64,000 bases of DNA from Spongilla lacustris. Lineage: Eukaryota; Porifera; Demospongiae; Spongillida; Spongillidae. This document shows positions 63,275 through 64,000 of the stretch, piece after piece. Numbering within the stretch: the stretch's first letter is position 1; each line of letters starts with the position of its first letter. The notes below the pieces were generated by a model, which saw only the letters and a list, made by a program, of their open reading frames with translations, was not told where the DNA came from and did not search any database. A program made the translations under genes and the position numbers. The stretch covers positions 5,818,539-5,882,538 of the forward strand of contig OX442434.1 in the NCBI GenBank assembly GCA_949361645.1. The letters run 5' to 3'.

Positions 63275-64000
63275 GGTCTATTATTATAGGCAACATTTAC
63301 AGCACAACGCAACATTTTGCGCGCAACATGTTTACATGTAGTTACTTTTTTTTTTTTGTTGCTGCTTGCAGAACTGTTTATTGTAGCTAGAAGGAGCATA
63401 CGAAGAAATTCAAAATAGGATGAAAGAGTGAAGGCCAATGAATTAAACGGCTATCATGGTAAAGTTTTATTATCGTATTGTTAATTGTACCGCCAGTACA
63501 GGCACGGCTGCTGAGCCTGTTCGAGCAGCTGTCGTAATTAGGCAAACATGCAGCAGTTGCAGAATTATATATACGGCATCCAAATAAGCTGCTAAATTTC
63601 CCGTTACCTACGCATGTAACTTGCTGTGCTTGTGCTTGTGTGATGAAAATGTATATGTCCATTAGCGCGCATGCGCTAGCCATTACCAAGAAATTTGGTT
63701 TACGATAATCGTATACTTACAAATTTGTATACTATCTCGTTCTCAGCACTAGATTTCCTCGATTTTTATTTTTTCAATTGCAAAAGTACACGATACAAAT
63801 GGTAATGGATCGCTATTTTCCACCCACGTAATTTGATATAAAATAGGGCCTGAGGACCAGGTATCTATAAGTTTTTTGATTCATGCAGTTAAGTTATCGA
63901 ATGAAATAACTTCATAAAAATTAAATGGAATAGCCCATTTATTGGATGAGCAGCTGGAAGTCATTAGTGGTTCCGAGGGTCTGGACCCAGGATCCTCTCG

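Overview
The window is nuclear DNA of an intron-rich animal. Three protein-coding loci are split by GT-AG introns, reading phases match across almost every junction, and introns and flanks are loaded with minisatellites, dinucleotide arrays, homopolymers and small inverted-repeat transposons. One locus, MED4, is a general eukaryotic Mediator subunit. The style suggests a marine invertebrate, possibly a sponge or other early-branching metazoan, but nothing here fixes the species. No bacterial operon, CRISPR array, rRNA or convincing tRNA was seen. A 200-N assembly gap lies at 54691-54890.

Layout. 1-4643: tandem arrays, several inside a 3.5 kb inverted repeat, probably the 5' part or an intron of MED4. 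4644-21714 (+): the C-terminal six exons of MED4 (Mediator complex subunit 4), with an 11.2 kb intron made largely of minisatellites and a candidate small nested gene at 19331-19516. 22224-25679 (+): a complete seven-exon aldo/keto reductase of 353 residues. 25680-36580: no intact gene; retroelement-like relics and a large composite inverted repeat at 28680-34540. 37202-45061 (+): a complete four-exon L-amino-acid oxidase-type flavoenzyme (639 residues) with a TATA promoter directly downstream of a small DNA transposon. 46266-48472: a transposed aldo/keto reductase fragment and two broken copies of the oxidase last exon. 52674-58576 (+): a second oxidase copy with exons 2 and 4, no exon 1 in the window and exon 3 not seen (perhaps in the gap). 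59557-62830: a 3.3 kb element with 41-bp perfect terminal inverted repeats. The end of the window holds another fold-back repeat.

How the parts relate. MED4 and the reductase are unrelated neighbours on one strand, 509 bp apart. The oxidase region is a tandem family built by repeated partial duplication, some of it carrying a piece of the upstream reductase. Paralogous flanks act as empty-site controls and date several mobile insertions. The most notable signals are: long poly-G tracts ending 31-33 nt before three different exons in two unrelated genes; a second oxidase module lacking its own cofactor-binding first exon; several families of small inverted-repeat elements with readable 7- or 9-bp target duplications; and the 3.3 kb element. 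Gene identities rest on motif recognition, and exon borders on splice sites and phase, without transcripts.
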